52,812 bases of DNA from an uncultured bacterium (GCA_947574055.1 CANPIC010000017.1:1-52812); one strand, 5' to 3'. Shown: positions 18,085-26,699, numbered from the stretch's first letter. Notes: a model not told the origin generated them from the sequence alone. A program made the numbers and translations.

Positions 18085-19131
18085 TCACTGCGGCAGTACC
18101 CGGCGCAGAAAGGCAAACACATTTTCTCCGAGAATTTTTTTCATTGTTTGCGGACTGATCCCGGCTTCCAGAAGAGCCGCTGTCAAAAGGCCCAGTTCTC
18201 CCTGATCAGGCAGCGCATCCGTTCCCCGAAACTGATTCGCCGGCAGTTCCCGCCTCGCCAGCTCATAATTACGGCAAAGATCCAGGCCCAGCGCCACATG
18301 ATCCGCCCCTGCCTGATCGGCAAGGTATCTGCCATGCTTTTGCAGCAGTTCCAGATGTCTGCCATCCCGGGCGGAACCGGTGAGCAGGCTGCAGGCATTC
18401 AGGCCGATGATGCCACCCCGGTCAGATAACAGGTCAATCTGTCCACGGGTCAGATTCCGGTAATGAAAATACACTTCTCTGGCATTGGAATGGGTGGCCA
18501 GCACAGGAATATCGGCCCCTGTCAGCACCTCTTCCGCGCCCTCGTCATTCAGATGGCTGATATCCAGAAACATATGCAGTTCCTTCATCTTATGTACGGC
18601 GTCAATCCCCGCTTCTGTCAGCCTTCCCCTGATATCCCGTTTGTCATAAGCCCGGCAGCAGCCACAGGCCAGGAGATTCTGCCGGCTCCAGACAAGTGAA
18701 GCCCCTCTCACTCCCAGCTCCGAAAGCAGGGACAACAGTCCCGTGTCGGTGCCAATACAGTCCAGCCCTTCCAGGTACAGCAAAAGTCCGACGGAACTTT
18801 TATCATATGCCGGCTCCAGATCCGCCTGCTTACGAATCAGATGCACCGCGCCCTCCGCCTCTTCGATCTCCTCTTTCAGCGCTTCTATCTGCAGCAGTAC
18901 ACTGCGCAAAGCCCCTTCCGGCAGATTCTCATCCTCTACATAGACAGCAGCACCGATCAGGCTGATGCCTGCTTTTCTCCAAAGCGGCAGATACCTGCCG
19001 GCAATCACATGTCTCTGTCCCCGGCGACGGCGAAACAGCAGTTCACCCGGCAGGTCCATATGCAGATCCGCGACCGGTGTCTCTGCCTGCAGGCGACAGG
19101 CTATCTCCCAGTTTTTCAGTGAAATTCTCAA
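18085..19131 (-). CDS. Membrane dipeptidase family (peptidase M19)
   Basis: A 348-residue zinc metallopeptidase with an amidohydrolase-type barrel, hydrolysing dipeptides, often those with a C-terminal D-residue. Metal ligands are visible: HxD in ADLHMDLPG, the bridging Glu in LLLYLEGLD, His in LDISHLND and His in LATHSNAR, with Asp in HVALGLDL. No signal peptide is present, so it probably acts in the cytoplasm. The only start before the HxD motif is TTG at 19131, preceded by GGAG, and it is accepted for that reason. It is not closely linked to a peptide transporter. Confidence 0.9.
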   Translation of the reverse strand: MRISLKNWEIACRLQAETPVADLHMDLPGELLFRRRRGQRHVIAGRYLPLWRKAGISLIGAAVYVEDENLPEGALRSVLLQIEALKEEIEEAEGAVHLIRKQADLEPAYDKSSVGLLLYLEGLDCIGTDTGLLSLLSELGVRGASLVWSRQNLLACGCCRAYDKRDIRGRLTEAGIDAVHKMKELHMFLDISHLNDEGAEEVLTGADIPVLATHSNAREVYFHYRNLTRGQIDLLSDRGGIIGLNACSLLTGSARDGRHLELLQKHGRYLADQAGADHVALGLDLCRNYELARRELPANQFRGTDALPDQGELGLLTAALLEAGISPQTMKKILGENVFAFLRRVLPQ

Positions 19132-19237
19132 ACGGTTCTCCGATCATTTCTTTTCTCTTATATTTATTTCCTTCCGGCATATTCTATGCCTGCTCAGTCT
19201 CCGTGCCGCCTTCTCTGTCTTACCATCCGTATTGCTG

Positions 19238-20341
19238 TCATTTCCCCTGCCCCCGTCCATGCACCGCCGTTTCCCTGCCCATGCGCAGCAATGCCCGGAC
19301 TGTTTGCAGCAAGGCGCTTCTCTTCTCTTTGTCCAGTTTCTTCACGGCCATCCGCATCTCTCTCCCTATCGTTTCCCGGCAAATGGAAAGATCTGTCAGC
19401 TTTTGGGTCCCGCAGGCCTCCAGGATCCCGAAAAGATCATCAATCAATGCCGCCCGCTCTTCTCCCGGTACAGACAAGATCCACCTGTTCAATCCTTCCA
19501 GCGCCGCTTTGCGGCCTTTGTACACATCCTTTACCCTGACGAATTTCCCATCCCGGATCAGCCAGGAAAACGGATTGTGCTGTAACATGCCAAAGGCACT
19601 GCTCTCCACAGTCTCATAAGCATCCGCATCCTCCAGCAGCATACCAACTACCGAAGAATGTGGCACAATCTTGCGTATCCGCGCCCCAATCTCCTCATAA
19701 GCGCCCATCTCCCGCAGCCCCGGCAGAAATCCCGGGCCATCCAGACTGTAGATCCGCCTGATCCGCTCTCGCACCTCCTCCCGGCAGAACATCGCCGCAA
19801 AGACTGCCAGATTACCACCTTTGGAATGACCGCCGACCAGCAACGCACCGTGATAACGGCCGGCTGCTTCATCGAGATAGGCAGCTGCCAGCTGCTGACT
19901 GCGCACCGGCGCCTCGTATGCCATGCGAAAATCTTCTTTCCATCCCACAACCGTCTCATCCGTTCCCCGAAACGCAATGTAAACCGAATCATCCTCCGGC
20001 AGAAGCGTCACAGCGGAAAACTGTGACTCCTCTCCAGGGTCAATCCGGTTTACACAATGTACGATCTTCATGGTCTGAAAACGCCGGCTCTTTCGCATCG
20101 CTTCGAACAATGCAAGCTGATCCCGGCTGAAAAATACATCCTCAAAGATTTTATCCTTTTGTTTCATATGGCTGATCTCACCGAGGGTGACACCGGCAGG
20201 CCGGACTTCCGGCGGCGGTACGACACCTTCCAGCTTCAGATAAGCCAGCTGCGCAAGCGCCAGACTGTCCTCATCGGAAAAAGGGCGCTCCTGCAGAGAA
20301 TACGCGCCGTATTCCCTGATATAATCTATGATATTTCCCAT
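19238..20341 (-). CDS. DUF2974/Mbeg1-like alpha/beta hydrolase
   Basis: A 367-residue protein with a lipase-3-like alpha/beta hydrolase core. The nucleophile elbow is GHSKGGNLA with S173, preceded by YIAFRGTDET, the usual oxyanion-side strand of these enzymes. From memory the family is annotated DUF2974 or Mbeg1-like in Clostridia, and its substrate is unknown. No export signal is seen. It starts 9 bp after the stop of the nucleoid-associated protein gene, with AAGGAG 4 nt before the ATG, so the two are probably co-transcribed. Confidence 0.85.
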   Translation of the reverse strand: MGNIIDYIREYGAYSLQERPFSDEDSLALAQLAYLKLEGVVPPPEVRPAGVTLGEISHMKQKDKIFEDVFFSRDQLALFEAMRKSRRFQTMKIVHCVNRIDPGEESQFSAVTLLPEDDSVYIAFRGTDETVVGWKEDFRMAYEAPVRSQQLAAAYLDEAAGRYHGALLVGGHSKGGNLAVFAAMFCREEVRERIRRIYSLDGPGFLPGLREMGAYEEIGARIRKIVPHSSVVGMLLEDADAYETVESSAFGMLQHNPFSWLIRDGKFVRVKDVYKGRKAALEGLNRWILSVPGEERAALIDDLFGILEACGTQKLTDLSICRETIGREMRMAVKKLDKEKRSALLQTVRALLRMGRETAVHGRGQGK

Positions 20342-20349
20342 AGGGCTCC

Positions 20350-21369
20350 TTACAGTTTTGCCTGAATGTGTCCGATTCTCCTGAGCAATACGGAAATACT
20401 CCCGTCAGCTTCCGTAATAAATTCCACCCGTTCATGATCCCTGTACTGATCCATGGGGATTTTCAGTTCAATCCCTGTATCGGTAAGGAGATGCTGCGTC
20501 TGATACTTCCTGACAGTCGTGTCACTCTTTGGCGTCACTTCTTCTTTCACCATATTGTACTGTTCCATCTTTTCCTGAAAACGGACCTGCAGTTCGGGCT
20601 TGTCCGCAAATATCTTCTCTGCAAGCGCTTCCACCACAAACCCGCCGTTTTCCGCAATCTCCTCGGAAATAATATGCTTGGCCCGCATATGCTCTTCATA
20701 CTGTTCATATTCTTGGAAATTTTCCTTCTGAATATGCGCCACTGTCTTGGCAACAATATCCAGCTTGGCCTTATGGGACAGATGACTGCTGCATTTTAAA
20801 TACAGCCAGGAAAAATAATCCGTCTTCTCACCATTGACTTCGTATTTTTTTTCGACCACGCGAACGGAAAAATCCTGCAGATCTATCACTGCCGCTTCCT
20901 GCAGACGCTGAGACTGTGCCGGGAGTGTGGCCCGGTAACGGATAATCTCATTCAGATTCCCCTCTTCGCAGGACAAGGTGCGATGGGTATAGGAATCGCG
21001 GAAATTCATTTTCAGCAGCGCCAGATATTCTGCCTCACCTGCCCGGAATCTTACCACACATAAATCAGCCGCAGGAATCTCAATATTGCTGTTCATAATA
21101 TCATAGAGAAGCTGCGCCGCCTGTCTGCTGAACTCCACAAACCCCCCGTCCTCATACGACGCCAGCAGCTTCCAGATCTCTGACTGCTCCTTATGAAACT
21201 CACATTCTTTACTGTCATCTCCGGCCATAATCTTGTAAATATGATCCCGCAAAAACTCCGCGAAATCTGAACCAAACTCTATTTCCCGCTCCGACAAAAC
21301 CGGCAGCCCCACGGTGGAGTCCAGTATATGTACGATCACATGCCTGATGCGAATGTCCTCTTTTTGCAT
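20350..21369 (-). CDS. Nucleoid-associated protein, NdpA/YejK family
   Basis: A 339-residue member of the 37-kDa nucleoid-associated protein family (PF04245). The N-terminus IRIRHVIVHILDSTVGLPVL is characteristic, followed by ALLKMNFRDSYTH and the central region with DYFSWLYLKCSS. It is a soluble DNA-associated protein of poorly defined role. A GGAAGGA site precedes the ATG at 21369. It forms a tight pair with the DUF2974 hydrolase downstream. Confidence 0.88.
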   Translation of the reverse strand: MQKEDIRIRHVIVHILDSTVGLPVLSEREIEFGSDFAEFLRDHIYKIMAGDDSKECEFHKEQSEIWKLLASYEDGGFVEFSRQAAQLLYDIMNSNIEIPAADLCVVRFRAGEAEYLALLKMNFRDSYTHRTLSCEEGNLNEIIRYRATLPAQSQRLQEAAVIDLQDFSVRVVEKKYEVNGEKTDYFSWLYLKCSSHLSHKAKLDIVAKTVAHIQKENFQEYEQYEEHMRAKHIISEEIAENGGFVVEALAEKIFADKPELQVRFQEKMEQYNMVKEEVTPKSDTTVRKYQTQHLLTDTGIELKIPMDQYRDHERVEFITEADGSISVLLRRIGHIQAKL

Positions 21370-21456
21370 GTCCTTCCTCTCTTTGTAACTCTTATATCCG
21401 GGTCATTGTCAAACTTTGTATTCCTTAAGTCAGAGTTTAGGCAACGCTGACACAGA

Positions 21457-22002
21457 TCAGCTGCGGCGCGGCTTCTTATGCAGGGCCAGGGGCCTGAATA
21501 TCGTCTTCCTGCCAATAAATCCCACGATTCTGACCAGGATAATACCCGGCAGGATACCGATGCTGTCTATGGCCACATCATGGGCAGACGGCCCCCTTCC
21601 CGCAACAAAGGACTGGTGATATTCGTCCAGTCCCGCAAAACCCACACAGAACGTCCCTGCGAGCAAAATAAGCCAGAAGCCGCGAATACCATAGACATAC
21701 AGCGGAAAAGCCACCGTCACAGCAAGTACAAAGTATTCCGTCACATGGGCCGTTTTTCTCACATAATAGTGAATCTGTTCCGTATACGCCTCCACCTGCG
21801 CGCCATTCCATCCCTTATCCAGTACCTGGTCGGCCAGCACCACTACCTTATGGCTCACTTTCCGGCTCAGCTGTGCCGACGAGACGCCGTCCTGAGACGA
21901 AAAGCTGAAGATCAGATACATGACGGCTATGGCCGGCAGAAATGACAACGGCTTAAGCAGGTAACGCAATAATTTTTTGATAAACAATCCTACGTATTTC
22001 AT
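21457..22002 (-). CDS. VanZ-like membrane protein
   Basis: A 181-residue integral membrane protein with four or five predicted helices. It carries the VanZ signature: FSFSSQDG near the first helix, YYVRKTAHVTEYFVLA in the middle, DEYHQSFVAGRGPSAHDV and then the acidic IDSIG. VanZ proteins confer low teicoplanin resistance in Tn1546, but chromosomal homologues like this one have no proven role; a link to envelope glycopolymers is inference. No van genes are present. It is divergent from the Cys-repeat protein at 22124. Confidence 0.88.
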   Translation of the reverse strand: MKYVGLFIKKLLRYLLKPLSFLPAIAVMYLIFSFSSQDGVSSAQLSRKVSHKVVVLADQVLDKGWNGAQVEAYTEQIHYYVRKTAHVTEYFVLAVTVAFPLYVYGIRGFWLILLAGTFCVGFAGLDEYHQSFVAGRGPSAHDVAIDSIGILPGIILVRIVGFIGRKTIFRPLALHKKPRRS

Positions 22003-22069
22003 AATATTTGATTCTATCCTGTTTCTTTTTTTCCTGCAATTCTTTTTCTCTTAAATTTTAATTAAATTA

Positions 22070-22098
22070 TTGCATTTTTTGCCGAAATATTGTGTAAT
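22070..22098 (+). promoter_or_regulatory. Probable promoter for the Cys-repeat protein
   Basis: TTGCAT (22070-22075) and TGTAAT (22093-22098) are spaced 17 bp. The start codon lies 26 bp after the -10 box. Confidence 0.5.
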
Positions 22099-22123
22099 AG
22101 TATTATAAGGAGATGAAATATAT

Positions 22124-23749
22124 ATGGGGACATTATTGAAAGGCGTGCAAAGCGTCCTGATTGCACTGGGAATCATTGCGGTCGTGGGAACAGGAGTTAT
22201 CGTATACTATAACACGGTGAAGCCTCCGGAGGATGAAACAGTATCCGCCGAGACACAGACCGGCATGGAAGAAGAGACAGATGGGCTGCAGGAAACTGCG
22301 GGGGAAACAGAAGCCGGAGACGAAGACGGCACGGGCCAGGGAGATGTGATCGACCCGACGACGATCCCTGTCTCAAACAATGGCACCGCTTCCACGGTAT
22401 TCTCTCCCGAAAACGGCCACGAACATACCTATACGAGTACGGTACTGCGTCCGGCCACCTGTACGGAACAGGGCGAGGCAAAGTATGAATGTTATTGTGG
22501 TGATTTTTATGTGGATGCAATTCCTGCCCTGGAACATACAAAGGGTGAATGGCTTACTGTGAGATCTGCCACCACCACACAGACAGGCCTGCGCCAGAAA
22601 TCCTGTACTCTCTGTGGCAGAACGCTGGAAGAAGAGACGATACCCATGCTGCAGGCAACAACGGACAGTAATACCAGCAGCAGTAAAAATAAAAAAGACG
22701 ACAAAGATGATCACCGCCACACCTATACCTACGAGATCACTTCGGAAGCCTCCTGTACGGAAAAAGGGGAGAAAACCTATACCTGTACCATATGTGGCAG
22801 CACTTTTAAGACGTCCATACCGGCTACCAACCATCCCAGCAGAAGAACCGTACGGACAGACGGGGACTGCGGGAATGACGGTAAGATAGAAACCGTATGC
22901 AACCTCTGCAAGGCCGTTATCTCATCGGAAGCCCTTCACTATGACCATGACTGGGGTTCCTGGACCACCACGACCGAACCTACCACCACTGCGGCAGGTG
23001 TCAGGACGAGAACCTGTAAAGACTGCGGCGAACAGCAGACAAGAAGTATTTCCAAACTGCCCGGCGGCAGCAGCTCCGGTTCCAATTCCGGCTCAAATTC
23101 GGGCAACAACTCCGGTTCCAACTCCGGCTCGAATTCAGGCAGCAACTCCGGTTCCAATTCCGGTTCCAAGCCAGGTACCAGTACACCGGGAGCAGATCAC
23201 AAGCATACCTATACCTCCGTCGTGACCAAACAGGCCACCTGCGAGGATGCCGGCGTTACCACATATACCTGTACGGCCGGTGATGATACTTACACCGAAA
23301 AACAGCCGGAAGCACTGGGACATAAGCCAAGTGGAACCTGGAATACCACCAAACCGGCCACGGTGGAAGAAGAAGGAGAACGCGTTCAGTACTGTTCCCG
23401 CTGCGGAGAAGTGGCTTTGACAGAAACGATTGCCAAACTGCAGGATGTCCACGTGCATAAATGGGTACCAAACGAAGGAACCATTGTCAGAGCGGCAACC
23501 TGTAAAAAGACCGGCTCCAAAAGATTTGACTGCTCGTGTGGTTATTTCATTACCATTCCGATTACCAAGCTGGAACACGAATTTGAAAGCTACACAAAAG
23601 AGCCTACAGCATCCGAGGATGGTTATAAAGTAGAACGTTGTAAAAATTGTGGGGAAGAGCGCGGTGAAAGAGTTATCATTCCCGCTACTGGTTCGGGATC
23701 TGGTGGATCTGGTGGCGGTTCTACTCCCCCTCCCACTCCTCAACCTTAA
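22124..23749 (+). CDS. Membrane-anchored extracellular Cys-repeat protein
   Basis: A 541-residue protein. An N-terminal uncleaved-type membrane helix (about residues 8-28) is followed by an acidic linker and five or six tandem modules outside the cell. Modules share HTYT..., ATC-(T/E)-x-x-G, YxCxxCG and a closing IPAL or ISKL, for example ATCTEQGEAKYECYCG and KTYTCTICG. The paired CxxC motifs look like zinc-ribbon or disulfide knuckles. A Ser-Gly-Ser-Asn linker (23067-23175) separates module groups. Similar modules occur in Lachnospiraceae surface proteins, from memory; the ligand is unknown. The C-terminus is Gly/Pro-rich with no sorting signal. AAGGAG lies 11 nt before the ATG, and an earlier ATG at 22113 is out of frame. 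Confidence 0.82.
   Translation: MGTLLKGVQSVLIALGIIAVVGTGVIVYYNTVKPPEDETVSAETQTGMEEETDGLQETAGETEAGDEDGTGQGDVIDPTTIPVSNNGTASTVFSPENGHEHTYTSTVLRPATCTEQGEAKYECYCGDFYVDAIPALEHTKGEWLTVRSATTTQTGLRQKSCTLCGRTLEEETIPMLQATTDSNTSSSKNKKDDKDDHRHTYTYEITSEASCTEKGEKTYTCTICGSTFKTSIPATNHPSRRTVRTDGDCGNDGKIETVCNLCKAVISSEALHYDHDWGSWTTTTEPTTTAAGVRTRTCKDCGEQQTRSISKLPGGSSSGSNSGSNSGNNSGSNSGSNSGSNSGSNSGSKPGTSTPGADHKHTYTSVVTKQATCEDAGVTTYTCTAGDDTYTEKQPEALGHKPSGTWNTTKPATVEEEGERVQYCSRCGEVALTETIAKLQDVHVHKWVPNEGTIVRAATCKKTGSKRFDCSCGYFITIPITKLEHEFESYTKEPTASEDGYKVERCKNCGEERGERVIIPATGSGSGGSGGGSTPPPTPQP
23067..23175 (+). repeat. Short repeats encoding a Ser/Gly/Asn linker
   Basis: Imperfect 12-bp repeats (TCCGGTTCCAAC type) encode SGSN units between extracellular modules. 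They are in frame and could vary in number. Confidence 0.8.
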
Positions 23750-23780
23750 AAACCTGTCAGACAGATAATATATGATAAGA

Positions 23781-23810
23781 AACGGCGTGAACTGACTCAC
23801 GCCGTTTTTT
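23781..23810 (+). terminator. Terminator of the Cys-repeat gene
   Basis: AACGGCGTGA pairs with TCACGCCGTT around ACTGAC and is followed by T6, 31 bp after the stop codon. Confidence 0.92.
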
Positions 23811-23835
23811 GTGTCTTCTGCACTTCTCAGGGCAT

Positions 23836-23878
23836 CAAAAAACTCTATGTGAATGCCTTTCCCATCACATAGAGTTTT
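23836..23878 (-). terminator. Terminator of infC-rpmI-rplT
   Basis: Minus-strand stem AAAACTCTATGTGA with TCACATAGAGTTTT, ending in a T run, about 60 bp after the rplT stop. Confidence 0.85.
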
Positions 23879-23939
23879 CTGTTTCTGATCACCTGTTTTT
23901 CCAAACAGATCCGAACATTTCAGATCTGTGTCTCTGCCG

Positions 23940-24296
23940 TCAGGCAACCTTGCCTTTTGCGATCTCTGCCAGCTTTGCAAAGCCTTCCGCATCGTTTACA
24001 GCCATCTCTGCCAGCATCTTTCTGTTGATATCAATCTCTGCCAGTTTCAGGCCATACATAAATTTACTGTAAGACAAACCGTTCAGTCTCGCTGCCGCAT
24101 TGATACGTGCAATCCACAGCTGTCTGAACTGACGCTTTCTCTCTTTTCTGCCTGCATAGGAAGAAGTGAGGGCGCGCATCACAGACTGTTTTGCCACTCT
24201 GTACTGCTTTGATCTGGCTCCTCTGTAGCCTTTTGCCAGTTTTAATATTCTTTTATGTTTCTTTTTTGCGTTCAAACCGCCTTTGACTCTTGCCAT
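23940..24296 (-). CDS. rplT: 50S ribosomal protein L20
   Basis: A 118-residue basic ribosomal protein of canonical length with [20 protein letters not shown] at the start and the [18 protein letters not shown] core. L20 binds 23S rRNA early in 50S assembly. In Firmicutes it also represses its own operon by binding the leader RNA. It is the last gene of infC-rpmI-rplT, with a terminator behind it, and starts 20 bp after the rpmI stop. Confidence 0.98.
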   Translation of the reverse strand: MARVKGGLNAKKKHKRILKLAKGYRGARSKQYRVAKQSVMRALTSSYAGRKERKRQFRQLWIARINAAARLNGLSYSKFMYGLKLAEIDINRKMLAEMAVNDAEGFAKLAEIAKGKVA

Positions 24297-24316
24297 GTCT
24301 TATACCCTCCTGCTCT

Positions 24317-24514
24317 TTATAAATACGGTAAAATCTTCTTCATATTCTTAACATTGGTTGCATCAGTGATCGTTGATTTTCTCAGATTTCTCTTTCTTTT
24401 TGCAGATTTTTTTGTTAAGATATGGCTCTTATACGCTTTTGCTCTTTTTAATTTACCCGATCCTGTTACTTTGAAACGTTTTGCTGCTGCTTTGCTTGTC
24501 TTCATTTTTGGCAT
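24317..24514 (-). CDS. rpmI: 50S ribosomal protein L35
   Basis: A 65-residue basic protein with [20 protein letters not shown] and [14 protein letters not shown], the L35 signature. The start at 24514 is chosen because AGGAGG lies 9 nt upstream and the family begins MPKMK. It is the middle gene of the operon. Confidence 0.97.
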   Translation of the reverse strand: MPKMKTSKAAAKRFKVTGSGKLKRAKAYKSHILTKKSAKRKRNLRKSTITDATNVKNMKKILPYL

Positions 24515-24569
24515 CGCTACATTCCTCCTGTCTGTCAATCTGTTGTTAACTCTATTTTAACTGCACGAA

Positions 24570-25076
24570 TTAACGCTTTTCAGTTAAAAACATCGTCATG
24601 CTCCTACCCTCCACCTTGGGCGCCTTCTCAACGGTGGCAATATCCGCAAGTTCCTGAGCAATATCATCGAGAATATGTTTGCTGTTGGCCATATGTGCCA
24701 TCTCACGCCCGCGAAAACGCAGCGTAATCTTGACTTTATCTCCTTTAGACAGAAACTTTCTGGCAGCATTTACCTTTGTATTGAGATCATTTTTATCAAT
24801 ATTGGGAGACAGACGAATCTCCTTGACCTCTATGATCCGCTGTTTCTTCTTTGCTTCCTTCTCTTTTCTGGTCTGTTCATACCGGAACTTCCCATAATCC
24901 ACTATTTTGCATACCGGCGGCTTCGCTGTCGGCGCAATCTTCACCAGATCCAATCCTGCCTCCTCGGCAATCCTCATAGCCTCTCTGGAAGACATGATGC
25001 CAAGCTGCTCACCGTCCTCACCAATGACACGTACTTCTCTGTCTCTAATCTGTTCGTTAATCATTAAATCACTAAT
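24570..25076 (-). CDS. infC: Translation initiation factor IF-3, AUU start likely
   Basis: IF-3 binds the 30S subunit and rejects non-standard start codons. The N-domain (INEQIRDREVRVIGEDGEQL), the Lys-rich linker and the C-domain (EIRLSPNIDKNDLNTK, RFRGREMAH) are complete. An ATG at 25064 lacks a Shine-Dalgarno at the right distance. Four codons upstream in frame is ATT (25074-25076), 6 nt after AGGGGGTA, giving I/M-SDLMINEQIRD. IF-3 genes of E. coli and B. subtilis use AUU, which IF-3 itself discriminates against, so this start gives 168 residues and autoregulation. The start choice is inference; the gene identity is certain. Confidence 0.95.
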   Translation of the reverse strand: MSDLMINEQIRDREVRVIGEDGEQLGIMSSREAMRIAEEAGLDLVKIAPTAKPPVCKIVDYGKFRYEQTRKEKEAKKKQRIIEVKEIRLSPNIDKNDLNTKVNAARKFLSKGDKVKITLRFRGREMAHMANSKHILDDIAQELADIATVEKAPKVEGRSMTMFLTEKR

Positions 25077-25239
25077 AGCTGTTACCCCCTATGCAAAAAA
25101 AAGTGGATAGCATAACTATCCACTGCAAAAGTCTGTACACGAGATACCCCTGTGATATCATGTATAGAACATCTGACACCTGAAGCCTGATTGCCGCAGG
25201 GTGAGAGTGGATACTCTGCTTGGTTGTTCTGTATCATAC
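25077..25239 (-). promoter_or_regulatory. L20 leader: attenuator before infC
   Basis: The leader between the promoter and infC ends in a terminator (AGTGGATAG with CTATCCACT, 25102-25124, then T8). An upstream copy of the terminator 3' arm, TATCCACT on the RNA (plus 25206-25213), can pair with the 5' arm to form an 8-bp antiterminator. In the known L20 leader of Firmicutes, L20 binding favours termination. The covariance model was not run here, so family membership rests on position and architecture. Confidence 0.8.
25094..25124 (-). terminator. Leader terminator before infC
   Basis: A perfect 9-bp stem with a 5-nt loop followed by T8 on the minus strand, 18 bp before the predicted infC start. 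Confidence 0.88.
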
Positions 25240-25245
25240 TCAGTT

Positions 25246-25274
25246 ACTTTAACATAACTGATGCGGTCTGTCAA
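25246..25274 (-). promoter_or_regulatory. Promoter of infC-rpmI-rplT
   Basis: Minus-strand TTGACA (25269-25274) and TAAAGT (25246-25251) are spaced 17 bp. Confidence 0.8.
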
Positions 25275-25386
25275 ACACTTTTTAGAAGTACATGAAAATA
25301 TGTAACGCACCCCTTTCGGGTATCTCTCCCCCTATGCGTGTCCGCCACCTGCACATGGCAGACGAAAGAGATGCGTTTTGTCTGTT

Positions 25387-25704
25387 TTACTGTTTTCTGA
25401 ATGTATTACAGATAGTCTGTCCGCTTTCGGAAGCGCCATTGCCTGAAATATTTACATATTCCGCATGGCACTTGTAGTTTTTATTGTACATACAGTCACA
25501 TGCCTCACAATCAATGCTGATCGTCCTGCAGGGATGCTCCAGGGCACTGATATAGGAATCTCCCGCACGTTTTCCTGAAAAGCTCTCACAGCATGTATCG
25601 CTCCTGCTCTCCGCATGTTTTCCTCCTACTGTAATATCACCTTTACAGCAGCTTTTACATTTGTTGTATACGCAGTTATCCACACCGCAGTCTAACTGTG
25701 CCAT
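25387..25704 (-). CDS. Protein with two DUF1540 domains
   Basis: A 105-residue Cys-rich protein with two copies of the DUF1540 module. Each module begins C-x(4)-CxYN and has further cysteines in the pattern CxxxxxxV/I: CGVDNCVYNKCKSCC at the start and CEACDCMYNKNYKC after residue 65. It is presumed to bind metal or form a compact disulfide or zinc fold; the function is unknown. It is common in Clostridia, in some sporulating species. AAGGAG lies about 10 nt before the ATG. Confidence 0.88.
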   Translation of the reverse strand: MAQLDCGVDNCVYNKCKSCCKGDITVGGKHAESRSDTCCESFSGKRAGDSYISALEHPCRTISIDCEACDCMYNKNYKCHAEYVNISGNGASESGQTICNTFRKQ

Positions 25705-25826
25705 AGCATTACTCCTTTTCCTGTTTTTTTCTGTTACAAACGGATTTATTGGTTCACTATAGTATTTCTTTTTGCCAGACAGATTATACTTTTGTCATCT
25801 GGAAAAATCATCTCTGTCTGATAACG

Positions 25827-25866
25827 AAAAACCCCCGGAACCGCGCCTTTGCGCAGTCCCGGAGGC
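25827..25866 (-). terminator. GC-rich terminator without a gene
   Basis: The minus strand reads CCTCCGGGACTGCGC, loop, GGCGCGGTTCCGGGGG and then T5. There is no minus-strand coding gene between here and nagB, so it most likely ends an untranslated RNA. Confidence 0.75.
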
Positions 25867-25960
25867 TCTTATAGGGGAGGATAAGTATTTCGCATCTTTT
25901 GTAAAAGTTTAATCAAAGGAGGGGGTCCATTTGATTAATCATAGTATGACCCCGACATTC
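25827..25960 (-). ncRNA. Candidate small RNA with C-rich loops
   Basis: On the minus strand a terminator (25827-25866, GC-rich stem then T5) has no gene before it. Upstream lies a perfect hairpin, TTAATCAAA with TTTGATTAA (25909-25938), whose 12-nt loop is TGGACCCCCTCC. A second single-stranded TCCTCCCC precedes the terminator. Such C-rich, anti-Shine-Dalgarno segments are a hallmark of several Firmicute trans-acting sRNAs. A possible -10 (TATAAG at 25965-25970, or TATAAT at 25978-25983) lacks a good -35. This is inference. Confidence 0.4.
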
Positions 25961-26170
25961 GTTTCTTATACAATGAAATTATATTTTTTTAAGAAAAAAA
26001 TAAAATGTGCTTTTTCCTTCCCTTATGGACAGGCAGATTAATTTGTTATATAATAAAAAGCGCATGGTCATCGGCCTGTCAGTCAATGACCATATTCAGA
26101 GGAACATTGACGGCAGCTGCGGGTATCCGGGCTGTTTAAGAACAAATTATCAGATAAAGGGGAAAAAGAC

Positions 26171-26674
26171 ATGGCATTATTACAGCAATGGCGCGACAAG
26201 GCATACGATGAAAAAGCAAATAAAGGAGATCTCCAGCGGCTATGGGCTGCCTATTTCCAGAAAGAAAAGGAAATCTATATGCAGCTGCTAACAGAACCCG
26301 ATGTGGTAGTAGAAGGTACGGTAAAAGAACTGGCAGAAAAATATGACGTGGATCTGATGACAATGACCGGATTTCTGGATGGTATCAATGACAGTCTGAA
26401 AGAGGCCAACCCCATCGAGGAGATGGAGGAGGATACCATGGTAAATCTGGGCTTTGAAAAGGCACTCCTTTATAAAAATATGGTAGCTGCGGATGCGGAC
26501 TGGCTGTATGGTCTGGAAGAATGGAATGATATCTTTGATGAGGAGACAAGAAAGGCTCTGTATAAAGAGCAGAAGTCTTCCACCACGATTGTAAAAGAAC
26601 CCAAGATCTATCCCAATGATCCCTGCCCTTGCGGCAGCGGCAAAAAATATAAAAAGTGCTGCGGAAGGAAATAG
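26171..26674 (+). CDS. SEC-C motif protein
   Basis: A 167-residue soluble protein ending in a SEC-C zinc-binding motif ([17 protein letters not shown], Cys-x-Cys-x(8)-Cys-Cys), the motif found at the SecA C-terminus. The N-terminal domain, about 140 residues, has an acidic patch (EEMEEDTM) and the segment [19 protein letters not shown]. From memory it matches short Clostridial proteins with this end. The role is unknown; zinc or protein binding is the only supported inference. AAAGGGGA lies about 8 nt before the ATG. Confidence 0.85.
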   Translation: MALLQQWRDKAYDEKANKGDLQRLWAAYFQKEKEIYMQLLTEPDVVVEGTVKELAEKYDVDLMTMTGFLDGINDSLKEANPIEEMEEDTMVNLGFEKALLYKNMVAADADWLYGLEEWNDIFDEETRKALYKEQKSSTTIVKEPKIYPNDPCPCGSGKKYKKCCGRK

Positions 26675-26699
26675 CAGCAAAGAGACACAACCTGAAAAA

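Larger units (their letters stand above)
25705..26170. other. Intergenic region between DUF1540 and SEC-C genes
   Basis: No ORF is supported. The region holds the candidate small RNA below, AT-rich DNA around 25978-26010 with a TATAAT on the minus strand at 25978-25983, and the leader of the SEC-C gene. Confidence 0.5.

Noticed and set aside
21457-22002. Glycopeptide resistance cluster around the VanZ protein
   Set aside because: No vanA-, vanH-, vanX-like or ligase genes are present; isolated VanZ homologues are common.
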